Assembly: GCA_002027195.1 (NCBI GenBank) | Contig: MWJO01000046.1 | Coordinates: 1 to 58,174 of the forward strand | Direction: 5' to 3' | Length of the DNA stretch: 58,174 nucleotides | Origin: Streptomyces sp. GKU 895 | GTDB lineage: Bacteria; Actinomycetota; Actinomycetes; Streptomycetales; Streptomycetaceae | Shown: in pieces, positions 10,179 through 19,685 of the stretch | Numbering within the stretch: the first letter of the stretch is position 1 | How the letters are laid out: the number at the start of each line of letters is the position of its first letter | The notes under the pieces: model-generated | Told to the model about the DNA's origin: nothing | Database searches by the model: none | What the model saw: only the letters and a program-made list of their open reading frames with translations | Program-made: the position numbers and the translations under genes

Positions 10179-12541
10179 CAGCGTCGCCTGCCAACGGCCC
10201 AGGCCACCTGGACTCTGGAGCGGCAGCCGAGTTTGCGCATCACGTTGCGGACATGGTTGACGACCGTCCATTCGGCGATCTTGAGCCGGGCGGCGATTTG
10301 CCGGTTCGTCATGCCCTCGGCGACCAGGAGGGCCACCTGGAGTTGCCGGGGGGTGAGGGCGGCGGCCTCGCTGCGTTCGGTGCCCTGGCCGGGCTCGACC
10401 GCGGCGAGCGCCTCGGCGACCATCGCCTCGGGCCGCATCCGCAGTCCTTCGACCCAGGCGGTGGCGAACACGCTCCAGCCGAGCTGGCCGCGCAGGTCGG
10501 TGACCGCGCTCTGGAGCCGGCCCCAGCGTTCGCCGTCGACCTTCACCCCGGTACGCCGGCGCAGGTTCTCGGCGGCGGCCAGCAACCGGGTGGCGCGCTG
10601 CGGCTGGCCCGCGCCCCGCTGGATGAGCAGGGCGAACGTGTCCAGCGCCGTGGGCAGTTCGGTGCGCTCGTCGATCGAGTCGTACAGGGTCAGGCTCTGC
10701 CGCAGCGCCGCCTGCGCGCCGGCCTCGTCCTCTTCGTCCCAGGCGAGCTGGGCCCGCAGATGCAGGGTGCGGGCCAGGTCGCGGATCTCGCCGTTCTGGC
10801 GCTGGATGCGCTCGGCCCGTTCCAGCAGGGGCAGGGCCTCCTGGGGCTGGCCGGAGGCCGCCGCCACCTCGGCGAGACAGGCGGCCGCCTCCGCGGAACC
10901 CACGGTGTCGCCCTGTCCCTCCAGGGCGGCGCGGGACGCGGTCAGCAGGGACCGGCCGACCGCCTGGTCGCCGCACCGGAACAGCGCGTGGCCCATGCGG
11001 GCCGAGGCCAGCGCCCCGGCGCGCGCGTCCCGCAGGCGCTTGTACAGGGCGACGGCTCTGCGGTGCCGGTGCGCGGCGCCGTCGTGGTCGCCCAGGGCGG
11101 CGGCGAGCAGGCCGGCGCCGGTGTGGAGCCGGGCCCGCAGCCGCAGGTCGCTCTCCTTCTCACCGCCGTCGGACCGGTCGGCCGCCTCGTGCAGGGCCTG
11201 CGCGGTGGAGTCGAACCAGTGCAGGCCCACCTTGAGTTCGCCTCTGACCAGCCAGGGGCGCAGGCACGCGGCGACCAGGGCGGCCCGCGCGGCGAGGTCG
11301 GTGCCCTCGGCCATGTGGTCGAGGGCGGCCAGGACGTTGTCGTGCTCGGCGACGGCCAGCCGCAGCCAGTGCTGCTGCTCGGAGCCGTAGAAGCGGCCCT
11401 CGAGGGAGTGCATCAGCTTCTGGTAGTGCTGGGCGTGGGCTTGGCGGGCCGCCATCGCCTCCTCGGGGTCGCTGTCGAGGACGGCGAGGCTGTGGACGCG
11501 GATGGTGCGCGACATCGTCAACCGGCTGTCGGTGTGCCGGCGTTCGTCGAGTCGGAGCAGGTTGCGGTCGAGCAGTTCCTCGATCGCGGCGGCGGTCTCG
11601 GCGGGCGGCAGCGGGGAGACCTTCTCGGCGGTGGCGAGGGTGGCGCCCTGCCGGAACAGCGCGAGGCGGGCGAGCAGCGCCCGCTGGCCGGCGGTCAGTC
11701 CCCGGCAGCTCCATTCGGCGGCGGCGAGCAGGGAGCGCTGCCGGGGCGGTACGTCGACCAGCCCGGACAGGTGGCTGTCGCCGGCCCGGTGCAGCCACGA
11801 CTGCACCTCTTGCAGCGGGAACAACCGCAGCCGGCGGGCGGCCAGTTCCAGGGCGAGGGGTACGCCCTCCAGCAGGTTGCAGATGTCGACGACGCAGGCG
11901 ACGTTCTCGGCCGTGAGCGCGAAGCCGGGGTTGACCTCGTGGGCGCGGCGCGTGAACAGCTGCACGGCCGGGTTGTCCTGCACGTCGGCGACGTCGGGCT
12001 CGATGAGCGGGCCGGGCGCCGGCAGCGCTGTCACGGGGACCACCTGCTCGCCGTAGATGCGCAGCACCTCCTGGCCGGTGGCGAGGACGGTGAGCCAGGG
12101 GTGGGCGGCCAGGTGGTCGGCGACGGCGGGGGCCAGCCGGGCGGCGATGTGCTCCACCCCGTCGAGGATCAGCAGCGCCCGGGGCCGGGGCGCGGGGTCG
12201 CCCGCCGGGCGGTGCGCGGCGGCGGCGGTCGCCCGCCGTCGAGGGCTCGTGCGCCCGGGAGGAGGCCCGCCCAGGGCGTCGACGGCCCGGGCGACGGCGG
12301 CCACCGCCTCCTCGGGGCCGGGGCAGGCGGGCAGGTCCACGGTGCGGACGCCGCCAGGGAAGGCGCCGTCCAGCAGCTGGGCGGCCTCGGCGGCCAAGCG
12401 GCTCTTGCCCACGCCTCCGGCTCCCGCGAGTGTGATCAGCCGCAGGCCGGCGTCCTCGAGCCGTCCGCACACCGACGTCAGCTCCAGCTCGCGGCCCACT
12501 ATCTCCGTCGTCGGCTCGTACACCGGCAAATCGGTCAGCAT
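10178..12541 (-). CDS. Large ATP-binding LuxR-family transcriptional regulator
   Basis: A 787-residue regulator with an N-terminal NTPase module (Walker A GAGGVGKS at 40-47, Walker B-like LLILDGVEH), a central TPR-like helical region, and a C-terminal LuxR helix-turn-helix (LTPRQLQVALLVAEGMTNRQIAARLKI onward). This architecture resembles AfsR/LAL-type regulators often found inside antibiotic clusters. I chose ATG 12541 because GAGGGG stands seven bases before it; the ATG 18 bp further upstream has no such site. Expression appears coupled to the ligase-like gene, with a one-base stop/start overlap. It faces korA across 321 bp and is the likely pathway-specific regulator. Confidence 0.85.
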   Translation of the reverse strand: MLTDLPVYEPTTEIVGRELELTSVCGRLEDAGLRLITLAGAGGVGKSRLAAEAAQLLDGAFPGGVRTVDLPACPGPEEAVAAVARAVDALGGPPPGRTSPRRRATAAAAHRPAGDPAPRPRALLILDGVEHIAARLAPAVADHLAAHPWLTVLATGQEVLRIYGEQVVPVTALPAPGPLIEPDVADVQDNPAVQLFTRRAHEVNPGFALTAENVACVVDICNLLEGVPLALELAARRLRLFPLQEVQSWLHRAGDSHLSGLVDVPPRQRSLLAAAEWSCRGLTAGQRALLARLALFRQGATLATAEKVSPLPPAETAAAIEELLDRNLLRLDERRHTDSRLTMSRTIRVHSLAVLDSDPEEAMAARQAHAQHYQKLMHSLEGRFYGSEQQHWLRLAVAEHDNVLAALDHMAEGTDLAARAALVAACLRPWLVRGELKVGLHWFDSTAQALHEAADRSDGGEKESDLRLRARLHTGAGLLAAALGDHDGAAHRHRRAVALYKRLRDARAGALASARMGHALFRCGDQAVGRSLLTASRAALEGQGDTVGSAEAAACLAEVAAASGQPQEALPLLERAERIQRQNGEIRDLARTLHLRAQLAWDEEDEAGAQAALRQSLTLYDSIDERTELPTALDTFALLIQRGAGQPQRATRLLAAAENLRRRTGVKVDGERWGRLQSAVTDLRGQLGWSVFATAWVEGLRMRPEAMVAEALAAVEPGQGTERSEAAALTPRQLQVALLVAEGMTNRQIAARLKIAEWTVVNHVRNVMRKLGCRSRVQVAWAVGRRR

Positions 12542-12862
12542 GTTTCCCCTCAGGACCACCGGGCGCCGATATGCGCCACAGGCTCGGGTACTCCCGGTAC
12601 TCCACGGTGTGCCACGGCACGCTAGGGACCACGACTCGACCTTGACTTAAGGCCCTCTGAAGAATCCGGACGTCCGTTTGAGTCCCGTGGCCCGCTCCGA
12701 CCGCTCCGACCAGGCCGAAAACCCGGGAAGGGGGTTCGATCCAGCCATTTCGCGATGGCGTCGAATCAAGGCGCCTCCTGGCGGATTTAGCCCTTCACAA
12801 GTACGGGACGGTCGAATGGGCGGCCGCGTGAGAGTCCGGAATGAAGCGAGGGGCCGACCACA
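12542..12862. promoter_or_regulatory. Divergent intergenic region between the LuxR gene and korA
   Basis: No gene is seen in these 321 bases. A TTGACT at 12642-12647 could be a -35 element but lacks a good -10. A perfect 10-bp palindrome CGGACGTCCG lies at 12667-12676, and CCATTTCGCGATGG near 12748 has a short inverted arm. Both transcripts must start here. Confidence 0.4.
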
Positions 12863-14731
12863 GTGAGCCTTCAGGCCAAGCCAGTTACGCGTCTCGACCG
12901 AGTGGTGATCCGCTTCGCGGGGGACTCGGGTGACGGTATGCAGCTCACCGGTGACCGTTTCACCTCCGAGACGGCCTCCTTCGGCAACGATCTGTCGACG
13001 CTGCCGAACTTCCCCGCCGAGATCCGGGCGCCCGCCGGAACCCTCCCGGGCGTCTCCTCCTTCCAGCTCCACTTCGCCGACCACGACATCCTCACCCCCG
13101 GCGACACACCCGACGTCCTGGTCGCCATGAACCCGGCCGCCCTCAAGGCCAACATCGGGGACCTGCCGCGCGGCGCGGAGATCATCGTCAACACCGACGA
13201 GTTCACCAAACGGGCCATGCAGAAGGTGGGCTACCAGCAAAGCCCCCTGGAGGACGGCTCGCTCGACGGCTACCGCCTCCACCCCGTCCCCCTGACCACA
13301 CTGACCGTCGAGGCGCTGAAGGAGTTCGACCTCAGCCGCAAAGAGGCCGAGCGCAGCAAGAACATGTTCGCGCTGGGCCTTCTGTCGTGGATGTACCACC
13401 GGCCCACCGAGGGCACCGAGCGCTTTCTGAGGACCAAGTTCGCCAAGAAGCCCGAGATCATGAAGGCCAACCTGGCCGCGTTCCACGCCGGCTGGAACTT
13501 CGGCGAGACCACCGAGGACTTCGCCGTCTCCTACGAGGTCGCCCCGGCCGCCAGCGCCTTCCCCACCGGCACCTACCGCAACATCTCCGGCAATCTCGCC
13601 CTGTCCTACGGACTGATCACCGCGTCCCGCCAGGCGGACCTGCCGCTCTTCCTCGGCTCCTACCCCATCACCCCCGCCTCGGACATCCTGCACGAGCTGA
13701 GCCGGCACAAGAACTTCGGCGTCCGCACCTTCCAGGCGGAGGACGAGATCGCCGGCATCGGCGCGGCGCTGGGCGCGGCCTTCGGCGGCAGCCTGGCGGT
13801 GACCACGACGTCCGGTCCCGGTGTGGCGCTGAAGTCGGAGACGATCGGCCTCGCGGTCTCCCTGGAACTGCCGTTGCTCGTCATCGACATCCAGCGCGGG
13901 GGTCCGTCCACCGGTCTGCCGACCAAGACCGAGCAGGCGGACCTGCTCCAGGCGATGTTCGGCCGCAACGGCGAGGCACCGGTCCCGATCGTCGCCCCCC
14001 GCACCCCGGCCGACTGCTTCGACGCCGCCCTCGAAGCCGCCCGGATCGCGCTGACCTACCGCACCCCGGTGATGCTCCTCTCCGACGGCTACCTGGCCAA
14101 CGGCAGCGAACCCTGGCGCATCCCGGAACTCGACGAACTCCCGGACCTGACCGTGCAGTTCGCCCAGGGACCGAACCACACCCTGGACGACGGCACCGAG
14201 GTCTTCTGGCCGTACAAGCGCGACCCGCACACCCTCGCCCGCCCCTGGGCCGTCCCCGGCACGCCCGGCCTGGAACACCGCATCGGCGGCATCGAGAAGC
14301 AGGACGGCACGGGCAACATCTCCTACGACCCCGCCAACCACGACTTCATGGTCCGCACCCGGCAGGCCAAGATCGACGGCATCGACGTACCCGACATCGA
14401 GGTCGACGACCCGCACGAGGCGCGCACCCTCGTCCTGGGCTGGGGATCGACGTACGGGCCCATCACCGCCGCCGTCCGCAGACTGCGCGCGGCCGGCGAG
14501 TCCATCGCCCAGGCCCACCTGCGCCACCTCAACCCCTTCCCGAAGAACCTCGGCGCCGTACTGGGGCGGTACGAGCACGTCGTCGTCCCGGAGATGAACC
14601 TGGGCCAGCTGTCGGGACTGCTGCGAGCCCGCTACCTGACCGACATACGGTCCTTCACCCAGGTCAACGGCATGCCGTTCAAGGAAGAACAACTGGCCGA
14701 CGCGCTGGAGGCGACGATCCATGACCACTGA
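12863..14731 (+). CDS. korA: 2-oxoacid:ferredoxin oxidoreductase alpha subunit
   Basis: A 622-residue fused gamma-alpha subunit. The N-terminal gamma domain starts with RFAGDSGDGMQLTG; the alpha part begins with the pyrophosphate-domain motif YPITPASDIL near 268 and continues with the TTTSGPG segment. With KorB it oxidatively decarboxylates a 2-oxo acid (2-oxoglutarate in the best studied KorAB) to acyl-CoA and passes electrons to ferredoxin. It starts at GTG 12863, with GCGAGGGG about ten bases upstream, and overlaps korB by 11 bp. Such pairs are often housekeeping genes, but here they sit between a pathway-type regulator and an ACP gene. Confidence 0.9.
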   Translation: MSLQAKPVTRLDRVVIRFAGDSGDGMQLTGDRFTSETASFGNDLSTLPNFPAEIRAPAGTLPGVSSFQLHFADHDILTPGDTPDVLVAMNPAALKANIGDLPRGAEIIVNTDEFTKRAMQKVGYQQSPLEDGSLDGYRLHPVPLTTLTVEALKEFDLSRKEAERSKNMFALGLLSWMYHRPTEGTERFLRTKFAKKPEIMKANLAAFHAGWNFGETTEDFAVSYEVAPAASAFPTGTYRNISGNLALSYGLITASRQADLPLFLGSYPITPASDILHELSRHKNFGVRTFQAEDEIAGIGAALGAAFGGSLAVTTTSGPGVALKSETIGLAVSLELPLLVIDIQRGGPSTGLPTKTEQADLLQAMFGRNGEAPVPIVAPRTPADCFDAALEAARIALTYRTPVMLLSDGYLANGSEPWRIPELDELPDLTVQFAQGPNHTLDDGTEVFWPYKRDPHTLARPWAVPGTPGLEHRIGGIEKQDGTGNISYDPANHDFMVRTRQAKIDGIDVPDIEVDDPHEARTLVLGWGSTYGPITAAVRRLRAAGESIAQAHLRHLNPFPKNLGAVLGRYEHVVVPEMNLGQLSGLLRARYLTDIRSFTQVNGMPFKEEQLADALEATIHDH

Positions 14732-15746
14732 ACTCCGCCTCCTGCCCAAGGACTTCAAGTCCGACCAGGAGGTGCGCTGGTGCCCGGGCTGCGGGGACTA
14801 CGCGATCCTCGCCGCCGTCCAGGGCTTCATGCCCGAACTCGGCCTCGCCAAGGAGAACATCGTCTTCGTCTCCGGCATCGGCTGCTCCTCCCGCTTCCCG
14901 TACTACATGAACACGTACGGCATGCACTCCATCCACGGCCGCGCCCCCGCCATCGCCACCGGACTGGCCACGTCCAGGCGGGACTTGAGCGTGTGGGTGG
15001 TCACGGGTGACGGAGACGCGCTGTCGATCGGCGGCAACCACCTCATCCACGCCCTGCGCCGCAACGTCAACCTCAAGATCCTCCTGTTCAACAACCGGAT
15101 CTACGGCCTGACCAAGGGCCAGTACAGCCCGACGTCCGAGGTCGGCAAGATCACCAAGTCGACGCCGATGGGTTCGCTGGACGCCCCGTTCAACCCGGTG
15201 TCCCTGGCGCTCGGCGCGGAGGCGTCGTTCGTCGCCCGGACGGTGGACTCCGACCGCAAGCACCTCACGTCGGTGCTGCGCCAGGCCGCCGCCCACCCGG
15301 GCACGGCACTGATCGAGATCTACCAGAACTGCAACATCTTCAACGACGGCGCCTTCGAGGTCCTCAAGGACAAGCAGCAGGCGGAGGAGGCGGTGATCCG
15401 CCTCGAACACGGGCAGCCGATCCGCTTCGGCGCGGACGGCTCACGAGGCGTGATCCGCGACGCCGGCACCGGTGACCTGGAGGTGGTCGACGTGACACCC
15501 GGGAACGAGGCGGACATCCTCCGCCACGACGCCCGCTCCCCCTCCCCCGTCACGGCCTTCGCCCTGTCCCGCCTCGCCGACCCGGACACCCTGCACCACA
15601 CCCCCATCGGGGTGTTCCGTGACGTCGAACGGCCCGTGTACGACACGCAGATGGCCGACCAACTCGACGCGGCGATCGAGCGGTACGGCAAGGGCGACCT
15701 GGCCGCCCTGCTGGCCGGCAACGACACCTGGACCGTCGGCGCGTAG
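14721..15746 (+). CDS. korB: 2-oxoacid:ferredoxin oxidoreductase beta subunit
   Basis: A 341-residue thiamine-diphosphate and iron-sulfur subunit. RWCPGCGDYAIL near 18 and GIGCSSRFPYY supply cluster cysteines; GDGDALSIGGNH near 95 with the following NNRIYGLTKGQ forms the TPP/Mg site typical of 2-oxoglutarate-type enzymes. It starts at ATG 14721 inside korA, so the subunits are made in step. The ferredoxin gene follows after 48 bp. Confidence 0.9.
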   Translation: MTTELRLLPKDFKSDQEVRWCPGCGDYAILAAVQGFMPELGLAKENIVFVSGIGCSSRFPYYMNTYGMHSIHGRAPAIATGLATSRRDLSVWVVTGDGDALSIGGNHLIHALRRNVNLKILLFNNRIYGLTKGQYSPTSEVGKITKSTPMGSLDAPFNPVSLALGAEASFVARTVDSDRKHLTSVLRQAAAHPGTALIEIYQNCNIFNDGAFEVLKDKQQAEEAVIRLEHGQPIRFGADGSRGVIRDAGTGDLEVVDVTPGNEADILRHDARSPSPVTAFALSRLADPDTLHHTPIGVFRDVERPVYDTQMADQLDAAIERYGKGDLAALLAGNDTWTVGA

Positions 15747-15794
15747 CCCGCCCCTGCCCGCCCCGTCTTCCTTCCCCTTACGAGGAGTCCCGTC

Positions 15795-16115
15795 ATGACG
15801 TACGTCATCGCTCAGCCCTGCGTCGACGTCAAGGACAAGGCCTGCATCGACGAATGCCCCGTGGACTGCATCTACGAGGGGCCGCGCATGATGTACATCC
15901 ACCCGGACGAATGCGTGGACTGCGGGGCGTGCGAGCCGGTCTGCCCCGTCGAGGCGATCTTCTACGAGGACGACCTGCCCGAGCAGTGGAGCGCGTTCGG
16001 TCCGGCCGGCGCCGAGATCTTCGAGACGGTCGGCTCGCCGGGCGGCGCGAGTGCGACGGGCCCGCTGGGCGCCGACCACCCGGTGGTCGAGGAGACGTCC
16101 GCCGTCAGCGCCTGA
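15795..16115 (+). CDS. fdxA: 7Fe-type ferredoxin
   Basis: A 106-residue low-potential ferredoxin. Two cluster-binding regions are visible: CVDVKDKACIDECPVDC (a CxxxxxxC...CP pattern typical of the 3Fe-4S site) and CVDCGACEPVCP (4Fe-4S). The acidic tail matches the longer actinobacterial FdxA proteins. Directly downstream of korAB, it is probably the electron acceptor of that enzyme and could also feed the FAD enzyme encoded at 16753. RBS ACGAGGAG lies upstream of the ATG. Confidence 0.9.
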   Translation: MTYVIAQPCVDVKDKACIDECPVDCIYEGPRMMYIHPDECVDCGACEPVCPVEAIFYEDDLPEQWSAFGPAGAEIFETVGSPGGASATGPLGADHPVVEETSAVSA

Positions 16116-16125
16116 CCCGCACGGC

Positions 16126-16416
16126 CTACCGGTCCGGGTCCGTGCCCCGCGTGGTCAGACGCGGTGTCAGGTGGTCGACGATGTCGGCGATGGTGGGGTG
16201 GTCCCAGACCAGGTTCGGGTCGACGATCAGACCGTGCTCGTCCTCCAGGTCGCCGCACAGGCTCAGGGCCGTCACCGAGTCCATGCCGTAGGCGACGAGC
16301 GGGGTGCGGTCGTCCAGGGACGCCTCGGGGCGGTCGAGGTAGAGCGCGAGACGAGCGGTGAGCCAGCCGCGCAGTGCTGCGGCGAGCGCGGCCTGCCCGG
16401 AGGTACGGGTCGTCAT
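16126..16416 (-). CDS. Stand-alone acyl/peptidyl carrier protein
   Basis: A 96-residue phosphopantetheine-binding protein. The attachment motif is GMDSV (serine near 46) followed by LEDEHGLIVDPNLVWDHPTIADIVDHL, close to the carrier-domain pattern of polyketide and peptide synthetases rather than to the fatty-acid ACP. The ATG at 16416 is preceded by CGAGGAG. A free carrier protein alongside a ligase-like gene suggests that some intermediate is held as a thioester, though the ligase lacks adenylation motifs. It is convergent with the ferredoxin gene, only 10 bp apart. Confidence 0.85.
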   Translation of the reverse strand: MTTRTSGQAALAAALRGWLTARLALYLDRPEASLDDRTPLVAYGMDSVTALSLCGDLEDEHGLIVDPNLVWDHPTIADIVDHLTPRLTTRGTDPDR

Positions 16417-16752
16417 GGAGAGCTCCTCGGCGATGGCGGCCTGGGTCCGGTCCCTGAAGGCGCGGGGTCCGGCCAGTGTCCGCGAGGGGGCTAAAGCCGG
16501 GCTTGAAGAGGGTCGGCATGACAGTCGTATGGCAAGGCGTGCCGGGCCGGGGGCCCGGGGGCACACAAGACACCCGCTCGGCAGGGGCGATGCGGCAGAA
16601 CACTGGCACGTTTTTCCGGTCGTCGGCACCGGCACGGCGCTCGGGGCGGTCATTCGTTGACCCCCGTTCGGCGCAGCGGTTTTCCTTCCCTCGTACTGGA
16701 GCCGCCTCTTCCATGCCTTTTCCGTGCCTTTCCACGCCGAGCAGGAGCAACA
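16417..16752. promoter_or_regulatory. Divergent intergenic region between the ACP gene and the FAD/NAD(P)-binding gene
   Basis: These 336 bases contain no supportable gene. TTGACC at 16656-16661 is a possible -35 box for the downstream gene, with no clear -10. GAGCAAC precedes the ATG at 16753. The frame extending upstream from 16657 looks untranslated. Confidence 0.35.
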
Positions 16753-18717
16753 ATGGGGAACCAGCGACTGACCATGTGCATCATCGGCACCGGGCCCAGG
16801 GGGTTGTCGGTGCTGGCACGTGTCTGCGCCAACGCCGCCCTCGAGCCGGACACCGGGGTGACCGTGCATGTGGTCGAATCCGAGCGGCCGGGCTCGGGAC
16901 GTGTCTGGCGCGGCGATCAGTCCCGACATCTGCTGATGAACACCGTCGCCTCGCAGGTGACCCTCTTCACCGACGAGTCGGTGGAGATGGAGGGACCGCT
17001 GGAAACCGGGCCGAGCCTGTACGAATGGGCGCAACTCATGGCGTCGTTGGAGCCAGGGGAGTGTGGTCTGGACGACGGCCTGCTCGCGGAGGCCCGCAGG
17101 ATGGGTCCCGACACGTATCCGACCCGCGCGTTCTACGGCCACTATCTGGAGTGGGTGTTCTACCGGGTCGTCACACTCGCGCCGGACCATGTCGACGTCG
17201 TCGTCCACCACGCCCGCGCCGTCGCCCTGGACGACGCGGCCGAGAACGGCGATCCCTCGCAGACCGTGCGCCTGGACAACGGCCGCGAACTGACCGACCT
17301 GGACGCGGTGGTGCTCTCCCTGGGCCATGTGGACGCCGAGGACCCCGAGGCCCTGGCCCGGCTGCACAAGAAGGCACGCGCTCTGGGGCTGAGGCATGTG
17401 CGGCCCGTCAACCCGGCCGACATCGACCTGGACTTCGTCGAGCCGGGCGAGCCGGTGCTGCTGCGCGGGCTGGGCCTGAACTTCTTCGACTACATGGCGC
17501 TGTTCACCGAGGGGCGCGGAGGTGTGTACGAGGAGGTCGACGGGAAGCTGGTCTACCGGCCCTCGGGCCGCGAGCCGGCACTGCACGCCGGTTCCCGGCG
17601 CGGGGTGCCGTACCACGCCCGCGGCGAGAACGAGAAGGGCGCGCACGGCCGGTACCACCCGGCACTGCTCACCGAGGCGAAGGTGGCCGAGCTGCGGGCA
17701 CGGGCCGTCTTCCGCGGTGGCCTGGACTTCAGGGCCGACATCTGGCCGCTGATCGCCAAGGAGGCGGAGTCGGTCTACTACACCGCGCTGCTGGCCCGTA
17801 CCGAGAAGGCGGACGTCGTGGACGCCTTCCGTGAGCGGCTGCTGGAGACGCCGTGGGACAGCGACGCCGAGCGCGCGGTGCTGGAGGCGTACGGGGTGGC
17901 CGCCGCCGACCGCTGGGACTGGGCGCGGGTCGCCCGTCCCGACGAGGGCGCCGCCTTCGACAGTGCGGGAGCCTGGCGCAAGTGGCTGCTTTCCCGGCTC
18001 GGGCAGGATGTGGCGGACGCCCTCGAGGGCAATGTGTCCGGGCCGGTGAAGGCGGCGCTGGACGCGCTGCGGGATCTGCGCAACGAGATACGGCTGCTGA
18101 TCGACCACAACGGTCTGACCGCGGACTCGCACCGCGACGACCTGGACCGCTGGTACACCCCGCTCAACGCGTTCCTGTCGATCGGGCCGCCCGCCTCCCG
18201 CATCCGGGAGATGATCGCGCTGATCGAGGCGGGCGTGCTGTCCGTCGTCGGGCCCGATGTGCGGATGGAACTGGACGAGGAGGCGCGGCAGTTCGTGGCG
18301 TCTTCGCCGAAGGTGCCGGGCTCGGAGGTGCGGGCGCGGGTGCTGATCGAGGCCCGACTGCCCGACATCGACCTGCGGCGCACCGCCGACCCGCTGCTGC
18401 TGCATCTGCGCCGGACCGGTCAGTGCAGCCGCTACCGCATCCACGGTCCCGGCTCGCGGACGTACGAGACCGGTGGTCTCGCCGTCACGGAGCGGCCCTA
18501 CCGGCTGGTGGACGCCTCGGGCCGGGCGCATCCGCGGCGCTTCGCCTACGGCGTGCCGACCGAGTCCGTGCACTGGGTGACGGCCGCCGGGATCCGGCCC
18601 GGGGTGAACTCGGTGACGCTGGGCGACTCCGACGCGATCGCCCGTGCCGTGCTGGCGCTGGCGGCCACGCCGGCGTACACGCTGCCGGGTGCGGCGGCCG
18701 GGACCGAGGCCGCCTGA
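16753..18717 (+). CDS. FAD/NAD(P)-binding protein (FAD-NAD(P)-binding domain family, PF13454-like)
   Basis: A 654-residue protein whose N-terminus carries a dinucleotide loop GTGPRGLSVLAR at 12-23, followed by the family features RVWRGDQSRHLLMNT and RGLGLNFFDYMALFTEGRGG near 238. Relatives are uncharacterised flavoenzymes often found near secondary-metabolism genes; N-hydroxylation or other oxidation is a common guess. The ATG at 16753 was chosen over an upstream in-frame start because CAGGAGCAAC precedes it and homology begins there. Its position next to the ACP suggests action on a carrier-bound or released product; unproven. Confidence 0.75.
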   Translation: MGNQRLTMCIIGTGPRGLSVLARVCANAALEPDTGVTVHVVESERPGSGRVWRGDQSRHLLMNTVASQVTLFTDESVEMEGPLETGPSLYEWAQLMASLEPGECGLDDGLLAEARRMGPDTYPTRAFYGHYLEWVFYRVVTLAPDHVDVVVHHARAVALDDAAENGDPSQTVRLDNGRELTDLDAVVLSLGHVDAEDPEALARLHKKARALGLRHVRPVNPADIDLDFVEPGEPVLLRGLGLNFFDYMALFTEGRGGVYEEVDGKLVYRPSGREPALHAGSRRGVPYHARGENEKGAHGRYHPALLTEAKVAELRARAVFRGGLDFRADIWPLIAKEAESVYYTALLARTEKADVVDAFRERLLETPWDSDAERAVLEAYGVAAADRWDWARVARPDEGAAFDSAGAWRKWLLSRLGQDVADALEGNVSGPVKAALDALRDLRNEIRLLIDHNGLTADSHRDDLDRWYTPLNAFLSIGPPASRIREMIALIEAGVLSVVGPDVRMELDEEARQFVASSPKVPGSEVRARVLIEARLPDIDLRRTADPLLLHLRRTGQCSRYRIHGPGSRTYETGGLAVTERPYRLVDASGRAHPRRFAYGVPTESVHWVTAAGIRPGVNSVTLGDSDAIARAVLALAATPAYTLPGAAAGTEAA

Positions 18718-18809
18718 CGACCGCCGCCGCGAGGGATCGGCCCCGGCGTGAGTCGCCGTCGGTCGCCGGTGGGGTGCCGGTGGCCGACGGCCGGGGCGGG
18801 TGGCGGGGC

Positions 18810-19685
18810 TCAGGTGGTCGGCAGCTTCACCGACTGGCTGTGCCGGAAGAAGTCCCGCGGGTCGTACGCCTTCTTGACCTTCTGGAGCCGGGCGTAGCCG
18901 GACTTGTAGTACAGGTCGTGCCAGGGCACCCCGGAGGTGTTGTACTTCGGGTCGCTGAGGTCGATGTCCGCGTAGTTGACGTAGGCGCCGTCGGTCAGGT
19001 CGTTGATGACCGGTACACCGCCGGTGGCGGCGAAGACACCGTGGTAGAACTCGCGGATCCAGCGCAGCGAGATCTCCTCGGCGGCCGGGTCGTTCCACCA
19101 CAGGCCCCAGGCGGCCTTGTACGCGGCCTCGCGGTGCGGGGCGGCGGTGGCGTCCGGGGCGACCGCGTTGACCTGACCGCCGAAGGAGCTGACCTGCACC
19201 GCGGCGGTGGGGTTGACCAGGTCGTCCCGCGTGAGGTGCTTGTAGAACTCGTCGATGTGCGCCGTCGGCATGGTCCTGCGGTAGTAGGCGGACTTGAAGT
19301 CGGACCTGAAGGTGGGGTCGTTCAGGGTGGGGTTGGTGGTGCCGATGTAGCGGGTCGCCTGCAGCCAGGGCATCCGGCGCGGCTCGGCGAGCTCGGGCAT
19401 CGCCGCCACCTCGCCCATGGGCACGCTCATCGGCTCGTTGGCCACGTCCAGGCCCTCGGTGATGGCGCCCAGGTAGTCGTCGAGTATCTTCCGCGCGTCC
19501 GGGACGGTGGCGTCGACCTGGGTGACCATGCCGATGTAGCCGGCCGACTTGTGGTTCAGCCACAGCACGCTGGTCAGGTTGTCGTTGACGGTGCCGGCCT
19601 TGACGTTCTTGGTGTGCCAGTCGCCGAAGTTCTTGACCAGCCGGGCGAAGCGGTCCTTGGTCATGTCGGCCCAGGGCCAGGCTCC
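18810..19685 (-). pseudogene. C-terminal fragment of a BBE-type FAD-linked oxidase
   Basis: About 290 residues, from ADMTKDRFARLVKNFGDW to the end, match the C-terminal half of secreted or cytosolic FAD-linked oxidases of the berberine-bridge type; YYKSGYARLQKVKKAYDPRDFFRHSQSV is the BBE domain ending. The N-terminal FAD-binding (PCMH) half is missing: sequence upstream of about 19685 instead belongs to a GAF protein on the same strand in another frame. No start codon with an RBS is seen for the fragment. It is best read as the right-hand product of a deletion, hence non-functional. Confidence 0.75.

Noticed and set aside
8526..12625. Long plus-strand open frames opposite the ligase-like and LuxR genes
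   Set aside because: Composition is Arg/Ser/Pro- or Gly/Gln-rich without domains; the minus strand holds the motifs.
16126..19563. 1145-residue minus-strand open frame across the FAD/NAD(P) gene
   Set aside because: Only its last 96 codons (the ACP) are real; the rest is antisense to a recognised gene.
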